From the NCBI RefSeq assembly GCF_048569485.1, contig NW_027445261.1, positions 434,001 to 498,000 of the forward strand: a stretch of DNA of 64,000 nucleotides. Direction: 5' to 3'. Shown one piece after another: positions 10,673 to 21,930 of the stretch. Within the stretch, counting starts at the first letter, position 1. Each line of letters opens with the position of its first letter. Origin of the DNA: Anomaloglossus baeobatrachus (Eukaryota; Chordata; Amphibia; Anura; Aromobatidae). Under the pieces are notes generated by a model that saw nothing but the letters and a program-made list of their open reading frames with translations, ran no database searches and was not told the DNA's origin. The translations under genes were made by a program, and so were the position numbers.

Positions 10673-11312
10673 TGTCAGGTTTCCGGGTTTTCCAGTTCTC
10701 TTTTTTGCATGAGCTTGCCCTCGGTTAACATGGAGTTTTATGTTCTGTTGCCCTACTTCCTGTCCAGCTGCTTAAAAGGCCGCCTCTAAGCCTAGTCCAG
10801 TGCCTGAGTATACGGCTTGCTGTGTGCTCCTGCTTTGCTGCTGCTGCTACTTCTTGATTACCTTTGGATCCTCCTGAAAGTCTACCGACCGACTCTGGAC
10901 CATACCCGGTTTCTTCAAGCTGTGCCCGGACTCCGTCTGCCGTCTTTGGTCAGCACGTCTGCCCGGTTTCTTCCGGCTCATAACCATTCTGGACTTTCAT
11001 CCCGTACGGACACTTCTGGACTTTACCACTTGCCCCTTGTGTCCCGGCTGCGGCGCATTTAGGCCTTCCGGGGTTGATTGCCGGACAGTCCCTGTATAGG
11101 GGTTCGCTCTGGTGGTCTCCCTGGGGGAGTCCGGTGCGTGGCCCCGGGAATCCCCTTCGCTCCGTTTCAGAAAGGTATTTTCATGTGTTTTGTGTATTTC
11201 CGCTGTGTATCTACCGTGGTTACATATTATAAACATCTTGTACCACAAACTCGTCTCTGGTTGTCATTGCCCTAACGCTATCGAAATCCTCAAAACATAC
11301 AATAGTATTACA
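10673..11312 (+). repeat. 3' LTR of the chromovirus
   Basis: This 640-bp repeat matches the 5' LTR at 1046-1687. It starts immediately after the purine tract and is followed by the target duplication CACAT. Confidence 0.92.
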
Positions 11313-11317
11313 CACAT

Positions 11318-11827
11318 ATTGGTTTTATAATCTTATTGTATTACTTTATATTCTTATTTCACTTGTGCATATCTCCACCATAATCCTGGCTAAGAAATAT
11401 AGCTTTTTTTGGGGTACACAGGTAGTAAGGTCTTCTTTCTATTTCTTTAGGGGTGATATAGCCTGGTGGAACTCTAGACCTCTAACATTATATATGCACC
11501 CTTTTTCTTTATGGTTCTTGGACACCTTATAACATTCTTCCATACATATATATCTTTCTCATAAATTATAAATAATTAGGCATTTTTATATATCTTATTT
11601 ACATTTTCATAAATAACTTTTTACAAAGCATGGGGGACATTCTCACATACATATAATTTTCATGTACGCATTCTGAAAATTTACGCATAAACCGTACACA
11701 CTCCTTTTTGTAACAATTTCTATAACTCATTCGCTGAACTCTCATCCCGGATATTCATTCTTACACCGAATTTCCTGTTATAACACAACATTCATGATTT
11801 TTATTCAATTTATTTTTATTTTTTAGG
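11318..11827. other. AT-rich DNA with no recognised feature
   Basis: This stretch is AT-rich and has no significant reading frame. It separates the chromovirus from the hAT element. I see nothing I can name in it. Confidence 0.6.
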
Positions 11828-12257
11828 TTTATTAGTAGTGATGAGCGAGTACTAAAAAACTCGGGTGCTCGAAGCTCGGGCCGAGCCTCCCAAGATACTC
11901 GTGTACTCGGCCCGAGCACCGAGCCCAATGTTATCCTATGGGAGACCCGAGTATTTTTGTGAAATGACCACCGGCAGCATGTAGAAACCCTAAAAATGGC
12001 ACAAAAGTCTCCGAAGAGTGCTCAAATGACATGGCAACAGCATGGGGAAGACCCCTTGAAGCATTTATCACTCAAAAGTCACAGCTGTGAATAATTTTGT
12101 CCGCGTTTTACGCCATTTTTACGGACTCACCAGAAAACCTTCCAAAATGACACCAAAATGATTTTTCATAGCGGAAATGTTAAGGGCACATACCCAATAG
12201 TGAGATAGAGCTAATGTATGTTACTTTTTGAGATCAATACATGAAAGATTTTACGTA

Positions 12258-13437
12258 AAACATTGTGTGGCACTCCGATGTCCCTGAGAAGAGACGTACA
12301 TAAAGGCCTCTGAGTCTAATGTGCCCATTTTGAGGAACTGAGTCTTTGTAGTATTTTCCTTTGCCAGGGCAGTCCAAAATTGTGAGGTTCACCAATGCCC
12401 CTGCATACAGACGTGCATGATGGCCTGTAAACCTGAAGTGCCCATTGTAAGGAAGTGGGTCTATTGTAGTATAGCCCTTAGGCAGGGCAGCCAAAAATTG
12501 GGAGGCTCCACGTTGTCCCTGGATAGAGACGTGCATGAGGGCCTGTAAACCTGAAGTGCCCATTGGAAGGAAGTGGGTCTTTTGTAGTATAGCCCTTTGG
12601 CAGGGCAGCCAATAATTGGGAGGCTCCACGTTGTCCCTGGATAGAGACATGCATGAGGGCCTCAAAACATTAAGTGTCCATTGTCAGGAAGTGGGTGTAT
12701 TATAGTATAGCCCTTAGGCAGGGCAGCCAAAAATTGGGAGGCTCCACGTTGTCCCTGGATAGAGACGTGCATGAGGGCCTGTAAACCTGAAGTGCCCATT
12801 GGAAGGAAGTGGGTCTTTTGTAGTATAGCCCTTTGGCAGGGCAGCCAAAAATTGGGAGGCTCCACGTTGTCCCTGGATAGAGACGTGCATGAGGGCCTGT
12901 AAACCTGAAGTGCCCATTGGAAGGAAGTGGGTCTTTTGTAGTATAGCCCTTTGGCAGGGCAGCCAATAATTGGGAGGCTCCACGTTGTCCCTGGATAGAG
13001 ACATGCATGAGGGCCTCAAAACATTAAGTGTCCATTGTCAGGAAGTGGGTGTATTATAGTATAGCCCTTAGGCAGGGCAGCCAAAAATTGGGAGGCTCCA
13101 CGTTGTCCCTGGATAGAGACGTGCATGAGGGCCTGTAAACCTGAAGTGCCCATTGGAAGGAAGTGGGTCTTTTGTAGTATAGCCCTTTGGCAGGGCAGCC
13201 AAAAATTGGGAGGCTCCACGTTGTCCCTGGATAGAGACGTGCATGAGGGCCTCAAAACATTAAGTGTCCATTGTCAGGAAGTGGGTGTATTATAGTATAG
13301 CCCTTTGGCAGGGCAGCCAAAAATTGGGAGGCTCCACGTTGTCCCTGGATAGAGACGTGCATGAGGGCCTCAAAACATTAAGTGTCCATTGTCAGGAAGT
13401 GGGTGTATTATAGTATAGCCCTTAGGCAGGGCAATAA
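12258..13437. repeat. 118-bp tandem array, about ten units
   Basis: The GGAGGCTCCA landmark falls at 12501, 12619, 12737, 12855, 12973, 13091, 13209 and 13327, exactly 118 bp apart. Two degraded units precede it. Unit types alternate so that 12501-12854 and 12855-13208 form a 354-bp trimer repeated twice. Because 118 is not a multiple of three, the overlapping reading frames are not a protein repeat. Confidence 0.93.
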
Positions 13438-13592
13438 AAAAGGAATCTGAACACATTCGCGCAAAAATGAAATGACCACAATTTTCTCCAAAACTATAAC
13501 AGATGCAAACTGTGGTGGAGATGAGATTTGATAAAGTAAGTGGAAATCCAGTAAAAGTTTCATTTGGCTACTTTGCACTCTCGAGATAATCG

Positions 13593-15014
13593 TCACCATG
13601 TGTCTGTGGTTAGGTGGACTTTGGGTGAAACAGCGTTGTTCAGGGCACGTGTGATGTTTTGTGACACGTGGTTATGCAACGCGGGGACGGCACACCGGGA
13701 GAAATAGTGGCGGCTGGGGACCGAGTAACGTGGGACAGCTGCCGCCATCAGGTCGCGGAATGCTTCTGTCTCCACCAGCCTAAAAGGCAACATTTCCAGC
13801 GCAAGCAGTCGCGAAATGTTAGCATTTAGAACTGTGGCATGTGGGGTGTTGGCAGTGTATTTGCGCCTGCGTTCAAAGGTTTGCTGAATGGATAACTGAA
13901 CGCTGCGCTGGGACAAGGACGTGCTTGATGATGGTGTTATTTCTGAGTAGGCAACTGCAGGTGCAGGACCGGAGGAGGCTTGTTCGCAGGCAGCATGGAC
14001 AGGGGATTGGCTCGCATGCACAACCAGCGAAGACGTAGCAGTGACATTAGCAAGCACTGCTCCTCGACTCTGTTGTACTTCCCACAAAGTCGGGTGCTTG
14101 GCTGACATGTGCCTGATCATGCTGGTGGTGGTCAGGCTGCTAGTTTTGGTACCCCTGCTGATGCTGGCACGGCAGGTGTTGCAAATGGCCTTTTTAGAAT
14201 CATCTGGATCCAACTTAAAAAACTGCCAGACTCGGGAAGACCTAACATTTGTACAGGCACCTTGTGTCGTGTTGTTGTTCCGGGGAACGGTTGCCTGACT
14301 TCTGCCTGGAGCCACCACCCTGCTTCTTACTGCCTGTTGGGATGCTACGCCTCCCTCCCCCTGTGCACTGCTGTCCTCGCTCTGCATATCCTCCTGCCAG
14401 GTTGGGTCAGTTACTGGATCATCCACCACGTCGTCTTCCTCTTCCGCACCCTGCTCCTCCTCCTGACTTGCTGACAATTGTGTCTCATCATCGTCCACCC
14501 CTTGTTGAGACACGTTGCCAACTTCGTGAGAACGTGGCTGCTCAAATATTTGGCCATCTGTACATACGATCTCCTCATGACCCACTTCAACATGAGCTGG
14601 CGAGAGGCCAGAATGTGCGAATGGAAACGTGAACAGCTCTTCCGAGTGTCCAAGTGTGGGATCATTAATGTCCGAGGACGTGTACTCAGCCTTGTGGTAG
14701 GAAGGAGGATCAGGTTCTGAAATGTGCGGTGCAGTATCACGGCTACTGACACTTGACCGTGTGGAAGACAGAGTGTTTGTGGTGGTGCCAATCTGACTGG
14801 AAGCATTATCCGCTATCCAACTAACAACCTGTTGACACTGGTCTTGGTTCAAGAGCGGTGTACTGCTGCGGTCCCCAAGAATTTGGGACAGGACGTGCGA
14901 GCGACTAGATGTGGCCCTTTGTTGTGGCAAAATTAGAGCTTGCCCACGACCTCGGCCTCTGCCTGCACCACCATCACGTCCACTTCCTTGTTCCTTGCCA
15001 ACGCCCTTGCGCAT
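13593..15014 (-). pseudogene. hAT transposase, N-terminal half only (BED finger)
   Basis: The frame starts at an ATG at 15012-15014, chosen because upstream in-frame sequence is inside the 195-bp array. It runs about 473 residues. The first 250 residues are low-complexity and acidic. A BED zinc finger follows (about residues 262-310), with WQFFKLDP, CNTC and the RHMSAKH histidines, matching ZBED-type DNA-binding domains. A segment starting near LALEMLPFRLVET leads to LTTDTW, which holds the first Asp of the hAT RNase H-like catalytic core. The frame stops right there, and the rest of the catalytic core and the dimerisation tail are absent. This is a nonfunctional transposase that could at most bind the element ends. 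Confidence 0.88.
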
Positions 15015-15025
15015 TTTGCAATGCT

Positions 15026-16170
15026 GTGCTGACGTGTATTCACTAGACTTGGGCGTTATATCAAAGTTTGTGCAAATTGTGCACCTGTACGCTGCCACCG
15101 ACAGGCACACACGTGCGGTTTTTAAATGCAAGCACAGACGCACTAAGAACCTAACAGGTTTTAGGAGCAAAAATTAATGATGAGAACTCTGACACTATCA
15201 GCCACTGCTGACTGACGTGTATTATACACTACACTTGTGCGTTATATAATAGTTTGGTAAAAACGCACACAAGTGCACCTGTACGCTGCCACCGACAGGC
15301 ACACACGTGCGGTTTTTAAATGCAAGCACGGACGCACTAAGAACCTAACAGGTTTTAGGAGCAAAAATTAATGACGAGAACTCTGACACTATCAGCCACT
15401 GCTGACTGACGTGTATTATACACTACACTTGTGCGTTATATAATAGTTTGGTAAAAACGCACACAAGTGCACCTGTACGCTGCCACCGACAGGCACACAC
15501 GTGCGGTTTTTAAATGCAAGCACGGACGCACTAAGAACCTAACACAGGTTTTAGGAGCAAAAATTAATGACGAGAACTCTGACACTATCAGCCACTGCTG
15601 ACTGACGTGTATTATACACTACACTTGTGCGTTATATAATAGTTTGGTAAAAACGCACACAAGTGCACCTGTACGCTGCCACCGACAGGCACACACGTGC
15701 GGTTTTTAAATGCAAGCACGGACGCACTAAGAACCTAACACAGGTTTTAGGAGCAAAAATTAATGACGAGAACTCTGACACTATCAGCCACTGCTGACTG
15801 ACGTGTATTATACACTACACTTGTGCGTTATATAATAGTTTGGTAAAAACGCACACAAGTGCACCTGTACGCTGCCACCGACAGGCACACACGTGCGTTT
15901 TTTAAATGCAAGCACGGACGCACTAAGAACCTAACACAGGTTTTAGGAGCAAAAATTAATGACGAGAACTCTGACACTATCAGCCACTGCTGACTGACGT
16001 GTATTATACACTACACTTGTGCGTTATATAATAGTTTGGTAAAAACGCACACAAGTGCACCTGTACGCTGCCACCGACAGGCACACACGTGCGGTTTTTA
16101 AATGCAAGCACGGACGCACTAAGAACCTAACAGGTTTTAGGAGCGACAATTGCTGAGAAGTCTGACACTA
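15026..16170. repeat. 194-196-bp tandem array upstream of hAT 1 transposase
   Basis: The GAGAA landmark falls at 15182, 15376, 15572, 15768, 15964 and, degraded, 16155. Units are 194 or 196 bp, differing by a CA dinucleotide. The array begins almost at the transposase start codon and runs towards the right end of the element, so it occupies the 5' UTR or promoter side of the minus-strand gene. Confidence 0.92.
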
Positions 16171-16831
16171 TCAGGACTGTTTTAGACTGTGTACACCAGC
16201 CCCAGATATGATGAAGGCTGGTATACGGTCACCACTAGGAATGGCTATATACCCTGCCTGCCTGCCTGCCTGTATACTGCTACAATAGTCCTGACAAGGA
16301 CTCTTTTGGTCACTAGCCTGTATTCCAACCTGGCTATACCCTGCCTGTATACAGCAACAATAGTCCTGAGAAGGACTCTGCTACTGTACTCCGACCTGGC
16401 TATACCCTGCCTGCCTGTATACAACTAGAATAGTCCTGAGAAGGACTTTTGGTCACACTGTTTGCAGCCCTGCTACGGAAATAGCTATAAAGGGCCGCAA
16501 ACCTTTCCCTGAAGCAGCGACCCTCTCCCTGCACTGACTGTCTGGATAGCTGTGAGCAGAGCACAGCGCGCCCGCCGGTATAAAGGCTCGGTCACGCTGT
16601 GCAGGCCGGCCAATCACTGCAATTCCACAACTAACAGGGCTGTGGCATTGCAGTGGTCTGCCAGCCAATCCCTGCATGAGGGCTGGCTCTCAAAAGAGCG
16701 CCAACATGCAGGGATGAAGACCACGAGTACAGCACGAGTATCGCGAGATTACTCGGTCCCCGTCGAGTAGACCGAGTACAGTGATACTCGTGCGAGTACC
16801 GAGTAGTAACAAGCATGCTCGCTCATCACTA
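16171..16831 (-). other. Right subterminal region of hAT 1
   Basis: The stretch from 16185 to 16450 has short repeats of TATACCCTGCCTG and AGTCCTGA spaced 60-90 bp apart. From 16560 it is GC-rich, then CTCG/CGAG-rich up to the end. No open gene is seen. It is probably the promoter side of the transposase gene. Confidence 0.6.
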
Positions 16832-17351
16832 TTTATTAGTAAAATGGCTTACACTCCCCTTTTTTCCACTTTTTTCTTCACTACTTTTATAAAGAAATTT
16901 TTCCTTTCTTTATTCTTAATGCAATTTTATATAGCAACACCACCATTTTTTGCCACGAACATAATTTTTCTTGTCCGTCATCCCGTTCACCCTTACAGGG
17001 TTGTGGACAGATGCACTTGTCACTACACTTCTAAGACTCAATACAGGGTCTGGAGCTCAATGCTCCCTTTTTGTTTTTTTTTTCTTCTTTTTTTTCTTTT
17101 TTTCATTTTGTCCTTCTTCTTCTTCTTTTTCTGATTTTTGTCTCAAAAAGCTGATGAAATTTGAAACACTATACCCCAGTGATTTTATAAATGTTTCTCA
17201 ATATATCACTTGAGAACTTTTATGGCCGGTATTGTAACAGTTGACCATCCCGGCAGTATTTGAAATACAGCAGTCAGTCCTCTGACGTAGCTCCATATGT
17301 GTATATATAGAGGTTCTTCCTCCTTTGATTGCATACTGTTCTTTTTTTGCC

Positions 17352-17380
17352 CTGATGAAGGAGACAGTGATCTCTGAAAC
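17352..17380 (+). ncRNA. Degenerate hammerhead-ribozyme-like core
   Basis: CTGATGA (17352-17358) and GAAAC (17376-17380) enclose a short stem in which GGAGA can pair with TCTCT, allowing one G-U pair. This is the arrangement of the hammerhead core, which is known in the terminal repeats of Penelope-like retroelements. The base triplet expected before the cleavage site (GUH) reads GAC here, so activity is doubtful. An A-rich AATAAAG stretch follows. The identification is inferred from motif order only. Confidence 0.4.
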
Positions 17381-17959
17381 ACATTGACCGGAAAAAAGAA
17401 TAAAGAGATGAAATAATTAACATCAGTTTCCTTTGGTGACAGCGCGGCACGCACCCGATTTTCCTCCTATACGTTATTGCTCTTCTACTAGGGGCTGCGG
17501 CTGTCGCCATTTGTAACGTGCATTTAGGGGTTGTGACTGGCACAACCTTAATAGGTGAGTGCAACTACTATTAATTATTTGTTACCTTACCAGGTAAGAC
17601 CCTAATTTGTGCGTCTGCTCCAGAGTTATTTCCCTGATTATTAATATCTGACAGGCAGTGATTGATCCTGCATTCTCACCTTCCTCTCTGTTGCACATTC
17701 TTATTGTTCCTATATGCTCTCTATTTCCATCAGACTTTTTTTGTCCTTCGGTGGGGCTCTAACATATGTGCACCATTTATTATTTATTTTTATGGATTCC
17801 TTTCTTTTTTCATGCTAGCGTTCATTATGCAGTAGTCATTCATGATATATCTTATATTTGTGAATCCATTAGGGCTCTATATGTCTGGTGCATCACATTG
17901 GGTCTTTTCAGTGCACAATAGGCACCTTTTTCTGTTATGCTCTGCTGCCACCTTATGGA

Positions 17960-18172
17960 CATCCTATCAGTGATGCCAGAAAAAAATGGACATGTCTCCG
18001 TGCAGCAATCACGGACACGCGGGTACGCCGCACGGAGACACGTGCAGTGAAAAATCACTGATGTGTGAGCAGACCCATTCATTATAATGGATCTGCGTAT
18101 CTCAGTGATTCTGTTATGTTTAAAAAAAAGCACAAACGTACCAGAATCACTGACGTGTGAAACAGGCCTTAT
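17960..18172. repeat. Possible MITE-like element
   Basis: The ends carry a rough inverted match (TCAGTGATGCCAG on the left against CCAGAATCACTGA on the right). The inside contains GC-rich palindromic stretches around CACGGAGACACGTG. No clear target duplication is found. Confidence 0.35.
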
Positions 18173-18320
18173 AGTGTTTTGATTTATGTATGTATTATAC
18201 AACTTCTGTGGATCTTGTATGAGTGACTTTTCTTCATTTTATTGGATTGTTTTAAAATATTGAAATAAAGTCACGCTTCCTATGCATCCTTTTGTATTCT
18301 GATTGGCTACTATAATACAG

Positions 18321-18548
18321 TTTTTAGGCACTGAGATCGATACCAGAGGCATGGTCTTCCGCTTACCAGAGGATAAGCTCAAAAGGCTAAGGGACATAAT
18401 AGAAGGGTTTAGTGCTGTTAAGAAGGTGGCATTAAGATAAATGAAATATATCTTCTCGGTCTTCTCGTTTTCTTGCTGAGTTGTGCCAATGGACAGAGTT
18501 TTTTCTAGACATTTGCTATTGGAAACTCAGGGAACCAAAGCTCCTGGA
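18321..18548 (+). mobile_element. DIRS-like tyrosine-recombinase retroelement fragment (fossil)
   Basis: The plus strand reads FLGTEIDTRGMVFRLPEDK, then a KLKRLRDII-type stretch. This block lies between reverse transcriptase and RNase H in DIRS/Ngaro elements. It is a short broken remnant, cut on the right by the start of the second hAT element at 18549. Confidence 0.65.
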
Positions 18549-18991
18549 TAGAGTTGAGCGCGGTTCGTGGTTCGTGGTTCTCCAGTTCTAGGCTCGAGTG
18601 ATTTTGGGGCATGTTCTAGATCGAACTAGAACTCGAGCTTTTTGCAAAAGCTCGATAGTTCTAGAAACGTTCGAGAACGGTTCTAGCAGCCAAAAAACAG
18701 CTAAATCATAGCTTGGTTTCTGCTGTAATAGTGTAAGTCACTCTGTGAATCAAACTATTATCACATTTCAGTGTATAGTGTGCGTGAACAGCGCCTTCAG
18801 ATCACTGCTGTTTCTATAATGGCGATCGCCATTTTTTTTTTTTTTTTCTTGTCTTCCTTCCCCAAGTGCGCGCGTCTTGTGGGGCGGGCCAGCATGTCAG
18901 CCAATCACAGACACACACACAGCTAAGTTGACTTTGAGCCAGAGAAGCAACGGCATGTGTGATAGGATCTGCATGTCACATGTCCCTGCAT

Positions 18992-18998
18992 TATAAAA
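18992..18998 (+). promoter_or_regulatory. TATA box, probable hAT 2 transposase promoter
   Basis: TATAAAA lies 444 bp inside the left end of hAT 2, upstream of the satellite and of the transposase start at 36398. If used, transcription would run through the whole satellite array as 5' UTR. Before the array expanded, this distance would have been short. Confidence 0.5.
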
Positions 18999-19342
18999 CC
19001 GGACATTTTCTTCACGGACGCCATTATCTGCCTTCTGCGTCTTTGGTGTCAGACATCACTGTCGCAGCTCCGTCCTCCTGAGTCCTATAGCCGATACAGC
19101 TGTATGCGCTGCATACACAGCGTTAGACAGCATAGGGAGAGCACTTTATAGCAGTCCTTTTAAGGACTCAAACCGGCAGGGTCAGAGAGCCATAGGTGAC
19201 AGGTCCTGCAAACAGCAACAGCATCTGTGTAGCCAAGGTCAGGGATTTCCTCCCTGCATTTCACCATTAGGAGGGAATAGAAAGGCAGGCTTCCATTCCT
19301 CTACCCAGAGCACCACAATCCTGCCACTGTACCCTCCTGTCC
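18999..19342 (+). other. Presumed leader region of hAT 2 before the satellite
   Basis: This is a unique stretch between the TATA box and the first satellite unit, with no long reading frame. It ends in CACTCCAACTCATTATAA, the edge form of the satellite monomer. Confidence 0.5.
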
Positions 19343-20482
19343 TCTGCACACTCCAACTCATTATAACTAAGCCATTATACTAGCAAACACTCAGTGTACC
19401 TAGTGGCATCCTATCTGTGGCTATTGGACTTTGCTATAGTCCCACTAGTGCAAAGACATTTGCAGAGCACGTCTGCCTGCATTGCACACTCCAACTTTTT
19501 TAAACTAAGCAATTTTACTAGCAAACACTCAGTGTACCTAGTGGCATCCTATACGTGGCTATTGGACTTTGCTATAGTCCCACTAGTGCCAAGACATTTG
19601 CAGAGCGCATCTGCCTGCGTTGCACACTCCAACTAATTTTAACTTAGCCATTATACTAGCAAACACTCAGTGTACCTAGTGGCATCCTATACGTGGCTAT
19701 TGGACTTTGCTATAGTCCCACTAGTGCCAAGACATTTGCAGAGCGCATCTGCCTGCGTTGCACACTCCAACTAATTATAAGTAAGCCATTATACTAGCAA
19801 ACACTCAGTGTACCTAGTGGCATCCTATCTGTGGCTATTGGACTTTGCTATAGTCCCACTAGTGCAAAGACATTTGCAGAGCACGTCTGCCTGCATTGCA
19901 CACTCCAACTTTTTTAAACTAAGCAATTTTACTAGCAAACACTCAGTGTACCTAGTGGCATCCTATACGTGGCTATTGGACTTTGCTATAGTCCCACTAG
20001 TGCCAAGACATTTGCAGAGCGCATCTGCCTGCGTTGCACACTCCAACTAATTATAAGTAAGCCATTATACTAGCAAACACTCAGTTTACCTAGTGGCATC
20101 CTATCTGTGGCTATTGGACTTTGCTATAGTCCCACTAGTGCCAAGACATTTGCAGAGCGCATCTGCCTGCGTTGCACACTCCAACTAATTATAAGTAAGC
20201 CATTATACTAGCAAACACTCAGTGTACCTAGTGGCATCCTATACGTGGCTATTGGACCTTGCTATAGTCCCACTAGTGCCAAGACATTTGCAGAGCGCAT
20301 CTGCCTGCGTTGCACACTCCAACTAATTATAAGTAAGCCATTATACTAGCAAACACTCAGTGTACCTAGTGGCATCCTATACGTGGCTATTGGACCTTGC
20401 TATAGTCCCACTAGTGCCAAGACATTTGCAGAGCGCATCTGCCTGCGTTGCACACTCCAACTAATTATAAGTAAGCCATTAT
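19343..20482 (+). repeat. 138-bp satellite, block 1
   Basis: About eight units. Landmarks such as the CACTCAGTGTACCTAGTGG block recur every 138 bp. Three main variants differ in the A/T-rich joint: AATTATAAGTAAGCC, AATTTTAACTTAGCC, and a TTTTTTAAACTAAGCAATTT form that also has CAAAGACATT and GCACGTCTG. Confidence 0.95.
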
Positions 20483-21509
20483 TATAATTATTATTATTAT
20501 TTATTATTATAGCGCCATTTATTCCATGGCGCTTTACAAGTGAAAGGGTATACGTACAACAATCATTAACAGTACATAACAGACTGGTACAGGAGGAGAG
20601 AGGACCCTGCCCGCGAGGGCTTACAGTCTACAGGGAATGGGTGATGGTACAATAGGTGAGGACAGAGCTGGTTGCGCAGTGGTCTACTGGACTGAGGGCT
20701 GTTGTAGGTTATAGGCTTGTTGGAAGAGGTGGGTCTTGAGGTTCCTCTTGAAGCTTTCCACGGTAGGGGAGAGTCTGATGTGCTGAGGTAGAGCATTCCA
20801 AAGTATGGGGGATGCACGGGAGAAATCTTGTACGCGATTGTGGGAAGAGGAGATAAGGGAGGAGCAGAGAAGGAGATCTTGTGAGGATCTGAGGTTGCGT
20901 GCAGGTAGGTACCGGGAGACTAGGTCACAGATGTAGGGAGGAGACAGGTTGTGCATGGCTTTGTATGTCATGGTTAGTGTTTTGAACTGGAGTCGTTGGG
21001 TGATGGGAAGCCAGTGAAGGGATTGGCAGAGTGGCGAGGCTGGGGAGTAGCGAGGGGAGAGGTGGATTAAGCGGGCCGCAGAGTTTAGGATAGATTGGAG
21101 GGGTGCAAGAGTGTTGGAAGGGAGGCCAGAGAGCAGGAGGTTGCAGTAGTCGAGGCGGGAGATGATGAGGGCATGCACTAATGTTTTTGCTGATTCTTGG
21201 TTAAGGAAAGCACGGATCCGGGAGATGTTTTTGAGTTGTAATCGGCATGAGGTGAAGAGGGCTTGGATGTGTGGCTTGAAGGATAGAGCAGAGTCGAGGG
21301 TCACTCCAAGGCAACGAGCTTGTGAGACTGGGGAGAGTAAGCAACCATCGAGTTTGATGGAAAGGCTTGTTGGAGGAGATGAGTGAGGAGGAGGAAAGAC
21401 AATGAATTCTGTTTTGTCCATGTTAAGTTTTAGGAATCGCACAGAGAAGAAGGATGAAATAGCAGACAGACATTGTGGGATTCTGGTTAGTAGAGAGGTA
21501 ATGTCAGGT
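20483..21509 (-). mobile_element. L2-like LINE fragment, copy A (1,027 bp)
   Basis: Inserted in the satellite with the 7-bp duplication CCATTAT (20476-20482, 21510-21516). On the minus strand it encodes the C-terminal end of a LINE reverse-transcriptase protein (20684-21442, about 250 residues). That piece shows FLKLNMDKTEF, ISRLDYCN and LHWLPI and ends in an FKRNLKTHLF block. The 3' end has a perfect 8-bp stem hairpin (20511-20533) and an ATT microsatellite tail, as in L2 and related LINEs. It is 5'-truncated, with no endonuclease or catalytic reverse-transcriptase residues. Confidence 0.92.
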
Positions 21510-21930
21510 CCATTATACTAGCAAACACTCAGTGTACCTAGTGGCATCCTATCTGTGGCTATTGGACTTTGCTATAGTCCCACTAGTGCCAAGACATTTG
21601 CAGAGCGCATCTGCCTGCGTTGCACACTCCAACTAATTATAAGTAAGCCATTATACTAGCAAACACTCAGTGTACCTAGTGGCATCCTATACGTGGCTAT
21701 TGGACCTTGCTATAGTCCCACTAGTGCCAAGACATTTGCAGAGCGCATCTGCCTGCGTTGCACACTCCAACTAATTATAAGTAAGCCATTATACTAGCAA
21801 ACACTCAGTGTACCTAGTGGCATCCTATACGTGGCTATTGGACCTTGCTATAGTCCCACTAGTGCCAAGACATTTGCAGAGCGCATCTGCCTGCGTTGCA
21901 CACTCCAACTAATTATAAGTAAGCCATTAT
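21510..21930 (+). repeat. 138-bp satellite, block 2
   Basis: Three units plus the 7-bp duplication lie between LINE copies A and B (421 = 3 x 138 + 7). Confidence 0.95.

Larger units (their letters stand above)
1046..11312 (+). mobile_element. Ty3/gypsy chromovirus with two LTRs, split by a CR1 insertion (fossil)
   Basis: The element starts TGTCAGG at 1046 and ends TTACA at 11312, with the 5-bp target duplication CACAT at 1041-1045 and 11313-11317. A purine tract (10652-10672) lies directly before the 3' LTR. Between the LTRs are a gag start, zinc knuckle, protease, reverse transcriptase, RNase H, integrase and a C-terminal chromodomain, in the order known for vertebrate chromoviruses of the sushi type. 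A full-length CR1 LINE sits inside gag, which is the one large break I see. The LTRs look about 97 percent alike by eye, suggesting an insertion old enough to have picked up changes but still young on a genome scale. It had itself inserted into the older gypsy fragment at 1-1040. Confidence 0.93.
11836..16831 (-). mobile_element. hAT DNA transposon 1, internally deleted
   Basis: The ends are terminal inverted repeats beginning TAGTGATGAGCGAG (11836 on the plus strand, 16831 on the minus). They are flanked by a perfect 8-bp duplication, TTTATTAG (11828-11835 and 16832-16839), the length made by hAT transposases. Subterminal DNA on both sides is rich in CTCG/CGAG motifs (11850-11960 and 16720-16805). 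Inside, on the minus strand, is a transposase that stops at its first catalytic residue. An array of about 195-bp repeats lies upstream of that gene, and a 118-bp array occupies the place where its catalytic C-terminal half should be. The copy cannot encode a full transposase and would need one in trans. Confidence 0.93.
16840..18320. other. Unclassified repeat-like DNA
   Basis: No gene is recognised. It includes a T-rich and CTT-rich low-complexity tract (about 17061-17145), a hammerhead-like core at 17352-17380 followed by an AATAAAG tail, and a MITE-like section at about 17960-18172. Confidence 0.5.

Noticed and set aside
12234-13255. Overlapping 60-140-residue frames over the 118-bp array as a repeat protein
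   Set aside because: The unit is not a multiple of three, so frames shift from unit to unit. No conserved protein is encoded.
13593-15170. Start of hAT 1 transposase at 15170
   Set aside because: That start is not an ATG and lies inside the 195-bp repeat. The ATG at 15014 begins right after the array and is preferred.
21162-21386. Plus-strand frames over the LINE fragments as genes
   Set aside because: They are shadows of the minus-strand LINE reading and occur identically in all five copies.
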